Notes under the pieces: generated by a model
Database searches by the model: none
Seen by the model: the letters and a program-made list of their open reading frames with translations, nothing else
Told to the model about the DNA's origin: nothing
Made by a program: the position numbers and the translations under genes
Shown: positions 60,165 to 64,000 of the stretch, piece by piece
How positions within the stretch are numbered: position 1 is the first letter of the stretch
Layout: every line of letters begins with the position of its first letter
NCBI GenBank assembly: GCA_037043015.1
Contig: CM073330.1
Location: forward strand, 11,054,512-11,118,511
DNA: 64,000 nt
Source: Bryum argenteum
Lineage: Eukaryota; Streptophyta; Bryopsida; Bryales; Bryaceae
Reading direction: 5' to 3'

Positions 60165-61140
60165 AATGTTAAGGCGTTGGGTGTGGTTCCAAATAAACTT
60201 TATATTTTGCTTGAAAGTATATGAGATTTGGTGTATCTATTGGATCTAAGAAAGAGAAAGCGATTTAATTTCACGTGCACTCACGGTCATGTGAATCTTA
60301 AGAAAAGAAAGAAAAGAAACTTTATTTTTGGACTTCCAACCGTCGGGATCTCAAACCTTACTTGTTTTCGTACCTTACTCAATGTTTTTTGCTTACGCTG
60401 AAATTACCAATTGTTGGGTCTTCCTTGTTTGTGAGATCGTAATGTTCAAAGTTGAGGCAAATGTTATTTTAGCCATTCCTCAAAACACATAGTGTAAATC
60501 GTGCCAAGGCCAGGGCAAGTTGAAGTTGATACCACAAACATTTTCGGCATATTTATTTTCATTCGAGTAATCAAGTTGGGTACCCTCATGCAAAATTTAA
60601 GAGACTCATTAAAAAAATCCGCTAAGTGGTCCCCAATCTAGACCTCAATTGGTCCCCAGTGCGTTGTTTTGTACCCTGTTTTCGGTTATCCACTAAGTAG
60701 AACGGACTGGGGACCAAATGCACCAAACTGGGGACCTCATGTAAACTAGGGACCTTCACACACAAATGAACAACAATCGTGCTCCTTCGGTCTTCCGCGC
60801 ATCACGTTGCGCACTCAGCACCAAGTTGAACTAGGGACCAAACCCAAAAAATCATCAAAATCATGCATTTTTGAGTTTAGTCCGCAGTTCAATCTTAGAG
60901 TAAAAATCTTGTGCCAGCTCGGCGTTTGGTCCCAATCCGACCAAAACTGGGTGTTTTGGTCCCTGGTCTGTTGTTCTTAGCGACTTTTTCTATAATGTTT
61001 TTGACCTTCATGCAAATTATTTTCTAGAAGAAGGTCTAAAAAAACGATATAGAAAAACATGCACCACGGTCAAATTTTTTTTATTTTTGAATTTCAAACA
61101 TTGAGTAGGTGCCTTTAAGAGTTTGCAAATTTTTTGAGTA
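60165..61140. repeat. Third copy of the 15005-15932-related dispersed repeat
   Basis: Matches 54.28-54.93 kb over its length (GTGTGGTTCCAAATAAACTT, GTGAGATCGTAATGTTCAAA, CATAGTGTAAATCGTGCCAA, TTTGAGTAAAAA end region). It is split by a younger insertion at 60612-60992. Confidence 0.72.
60612..60992. mobile_element. Nested ~380-bp MITE rich in GGTCCCC/GGGGACC
   Basis: Interrupts the dispersed repeat exactly where the 54.75-kb copy reads GAGACTCATTATGTTTTTGA. Ends are AAAAAATCCGCTAAG on the left and the inverse of GAAAAAGTCGCTAAG on the right. A TA or TTA/TAA-type duplication flanks it. The interior alternates GGTCCCC and GGGGACC motifs. Superfamily is uncertain (a 3-bp TWA duplication would suit PIF/Harbinger). 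No coding capacity. Confidence 0.75.
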
Positions 61141-61826
61141 AAAAAAAGATTTTGGAAAATTTTCATTCCATTACAAGTTCACATGTACTATCTCCAGTGG
61201 TTAAAAACCAATGGTATCTCCAATGGTATGATGCTCAAAAACCACTCAAGACTAGACACACACACTCCCAACATGTCAACCGAGAGATCCATTAATACTT
61301 CCAACTTCAAATTTTTATAATGTGCAATTTTTGTTCAATTTATGGTTTTCATTTCCAATATTTCCAAAAATGAATTTCCTAAACCACTACCGAATGAGCT
61401 CGCCAATCTAAAATTTGATGAATCGTTAAACATCATACCTTTGTAACCCTATCTAATAGTCATAGGTGTGAACTAGCTTGTACATTCCATGATCCATCCG
61501 AGATCAAATATTATCCAAAACTTTCAAAACTTTCCATTAGATGTAGTCTCTATCTCTCCACAAATCAAGAATTCATTGGCAAAATTTTAATTCCCACGTA
61601 CATGCACTTACCATAATCGGTCAGATTTGATCATGCTAAATGTATCATTGAGTATGCAATGAGATCATGACATGAAAAGAACGGTACAGTAAATACCAGA
61701 AGAAATCAATTGTGGGTGAACCACATCCTTCCAGGGCATCTGAATTCCTTTATCCCCTTCATTCCTTTATCTTGGGTTTCATAATCCCCTATGAAAATAC
61801 ATGGTTACCTCTATTTACAAATGGCA
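61141..61826. other. Intergenic, 3' flank of PUB-domain gene
   Basis: AT-rich; no feature recognised. Confidence 0.4.
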
Positions 61827-64000
61827 TCAGACAAGCTTTCCAGGGACTGATGCGTAGAGCTCAAGAACGCTGCGAGCGAGAAAAAGCAATCCCATATCCA
61901 GCCTTCTCACTACGAACTCAGTTTCTTCGTTTTTGAACCCCACCGCAAGCAGGAATTCCACCCCTCCTGCACATTCCACCACCATAGCTCTTATCAATAA
62001 TCGTCTTGCACCCCAAAAAAGAGATACATTAACTATCAGGCTAATGTAACATGTGAATTAGCAGTGAATTCTCACTTTTCCTCTCCGAGATGTGCTTTTA
62101 AGTTCGTGACTTGTTGACACGATTATGAGCACTTTAGTGAGAAAACTTGTGAGAGACTAGCGTACTCTGAATGACATTCAATTGCCTGTCTGATGAGAAC
62201 ACATGTTGGATATGGTGGTTTCACAATCAGACAAGCATTTGTGACCATCAAATGCACCAAGTTTTGGAATTGATGTTTTCACCACCAAAAAGTATGCTAA
62301 TTTATACTTTCCTTTCCTCTCGATTAGCAGATTCTGTTCCCGCTCTAAACTCAAACTAATTGTTCCTTCAGTTTTCCCAAACAAGTGTTTCTGAAAAAAG
62401 GAGACAAAATAGAAAATCACTCGGCAGGCAGTCTAAAAGCTCACCTTGAAACCTATAAAGCCGCTGGAAAGGAGCATTGCCCTGAAATTTTAAAAAGAAA
62501 AACAAGATTACCACCATATTAAGTATTCCGATGGACAGCTGTTGAAGAAAGCTCAGAAAGACAAAACCATCCTACCATAAGGGGAGATTCGAAATGCTGA
62601 GAGATTACCTTGCGAATGTGCTTGTATCTGTCGTCATTTGGATAAGTAATAAGATTACTGCACACCAAAAACAATGATCAGCAACCACTGATTCTCGTGA
62701 TATGGAAGAAATCCTCACATGTTTATGGTCTAGCTGATCAGCCATGGTCTAGCTGATCAGCCATGGTCTAGCTGATCAGCCATGGTCTAGCTGATCAGCC
62801 ATGGTCTAGCTGATCAGCCATTTTCAAACGATAAATCAGAAGGGTTGAAAAGAGTAAGCATACTTGACAATCTTTAACAACACGTTGAGAGCGGCTGTGG
62901 CTTCAGCAGCAGTAGCAGCATAAATCGAGGTGACGGCATTTTGCAAACGCCCCACAGCAGCAGCTGACTCTTCCTGCATCACCTTAAGCTCCTCATTCTC
63001 GCCTGCAAGGTCAATGATATTCGTGTTCGTCTGAGCAGACTCTTCAGCCTTCATGGACTCGTCATCCGGATCAGGCTCTTCAGCCTTCATGGACTCATCA
63101 TCCGGGTCAGGCTCGTGAGTAAGCGGGGATGCATCGTCCGGATCTGGCTCTCGGAAGGCTAGACTTGAATCATCTGGATCTGGTTCCTCTGATGGAGCCC
63201 TGGCATCATCTGGATCAGGCTCCGCCCTGTGCTCAAGAGCATCATCCGGATCAGGGTCCACTCTGAGCTCGAGAGCATCATCCGGATCAGGCTCCGCCCT
63301 GTGCTCAAGAGCATCATCTGGATCGGGTTCCGCTCTGCGCTGAACTGCATCATCTGGATCAGGCTCCGTTCTTCCAGTCTGCACATGAATTAAAGTTGGT
63401 ATTCAGCGATCATAAAAGGACCCAAAAAGAATGAATACACCGAAGCTATTGTTAGCTCTGCTTCTGGTTCCGGTCCGTTCCGAAACATAATCCGATTCTC
63501 GAACGTTCTGAAAATTAAGTAAGGCGTAAAGGTTGACTGTAAAGTTCACAAACCCGTCTCTGCCTCCTAGCGACCACCTCCAATTCCCATTCATCGTCCA
63601 ATTCGATGAGAAAGACGTGGCTCGAAAGAATCTAGTTGAGAACCGAAAGATCGTATAATTTGGAATGAGAACGTCGTTATTCGTAACCTTGGTGAACGGG
63701 TGATTATGTAGAACAGGTGACATTTGCAGTGCATAGTTTCTATTCAAAAGGATGTAAATTGAGTAAGTTGCTAATTTAGAAGGCTCGGCCTCCCTCTTTA
63801 GAAGGCGGCAATGCTGTTAGGAAAACCTTTGGTTTCAGTGTAGAGACTAGTTAGTGTAAACCGATCATGTGACGCATGAATATGGATGCAGATTTGCAAC
63901 CTGATCGTCGGTAGGAGGTCCCCAATCATTATCATCACGTTCCGTGCCTTCGGCAGTCATCAAAATGTCATCTGAATCATCTGAATTACTGAGCTCGTTC
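61827..64000 (-). CDS. PUB-domain protein with EPDPDD repeats, 5' partial
   Basis: Exons in order: 64000-63901 (continues beyond the window), 63631-63554, 63378-62864, 62657-62609, 62481-62445 and 61966-61827. Phases are consistent throughout. The N-terminal part is acidic (SNSDDSDDILMTAEG, DDNDWGPPTDDQ). It is followed by nine 12-residue repeats centred on EPDPDD (one DPDPDD), then a short helical region and a C-terminal PUB domain: EATAALNVLLKIVNNLITYP, DDRYKHIRKGNAPFQRLYRF, GGVEFLLAVGF and FVVRRLDMGLLFLARSVLEL, ending SVPGKLV. PUB domains bind the C-terminal tail of p97/CDC48, so a role as a CDC48 cofactor is inferred. Other PUB proteins combine it with UBA, UBX or peptide-N-glycanase domains; none is visible in the part present. 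The intron between 62658 and 62863 holds a 19-bp tandem repeat. Confidence 0.87.
62725..62819. repeat. Five perfect copies of a 19-bp tandem repeat
   Basis: ATGGTCTAGCTGATCAGCC repeated five times without mismatch. Each unit contains the palindrome GCTGATCAGC. The array is inside an intron of the PUB-domain gene. Confidence 0.9.

Noticed and set aside
62725-62819. CRISPR-like array
   Set aside because: Tandem copies without spacers in a plant intron; it is a minisatellite.

Overview
This looks like about 64 kb of a land-plant nuclear genome. The evidence is genes split by many GT-AG introns, homologues of plant nuclear genes (GEX1, a mitochondrial complex I assembly methyltransferase, a UNE2-like transporter), plant-type Ty1/copia and Ty3/gypsy chromovirus retrotransposons, a CACTA transposon, and interstitial TTTAGGG-type repeats. 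The presence of a piggyBac-superfamily transposase and matching TTAA-flanked miniature elements is unusual for a flowering plant and, with the sequence character of the genes, makes a bryophyte or other non-seed plant plausible. The species cannot be fixed from the sequence alone.

Layout. 1-2556 (+): NDUFAF7, 5' end cut by the window. 2966-8871 (-): a 19-exon S9 prolyl-oligopeptidase-type serine peptidase, convergent with NDUFAF7. 10965-13299 (-): a four-exon MFS transporter. 15.0-16.3 kb: two TTAA-flanked miniature elements four bases apart. 16.49-26.39 kb: an internally deleted Ty1/copia element (TSD AAGAC) carrying a complete-length but mutated Ty3/gypsy chromovirus (TSD CCATA) whose LTRs are full of heat-shock-element-like arrays. 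26905-28736 (-): a small DUF3128 protein, head to head with a small acidic-tailed protein gene at 29486-30051 (+). 31820-32746 (+): an intronless USP-like protein. 35880-39938 (+): GEX1, eight exons, the karyogamy-type nuclear-envelope protein of gametes, with a TATA box and a short repeat array just upstream. 40-61 kb: gene-poor accessory DNA with an 82-bp piggyBac-like MITE, a Tc1/mariner-type fold-back element, a CACTA element, decayed J-domain copies, a kinase-domain fragment, a degraded copia pol, and a degraded piggyBac transposase. 61827-64000 (-): a PUB-domain protein with nine EPDPDD repeats, its 5' end outside the window.

The exon models of NDUFAF7, the S9 peptidase, the transporter, DUF3128, GEX1 and the PUB protein were built by hand. 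In each, all splice phases agree and the coding length is an exact multiple of three, which makes them strong. There is no operon-like organisation. The genes are independent housekeeping or reproductive loci separated by layers of transposons. The most notable material is (i) the piggyBac transposase relic plus at least three TTAA/CCCTTAAACGCCC miniature elements, (ii) perfect four- and five-unit heat-shock elements in the gypsy LTRs, and (iii) two decayed J-domain copies that share the same nonsense position.
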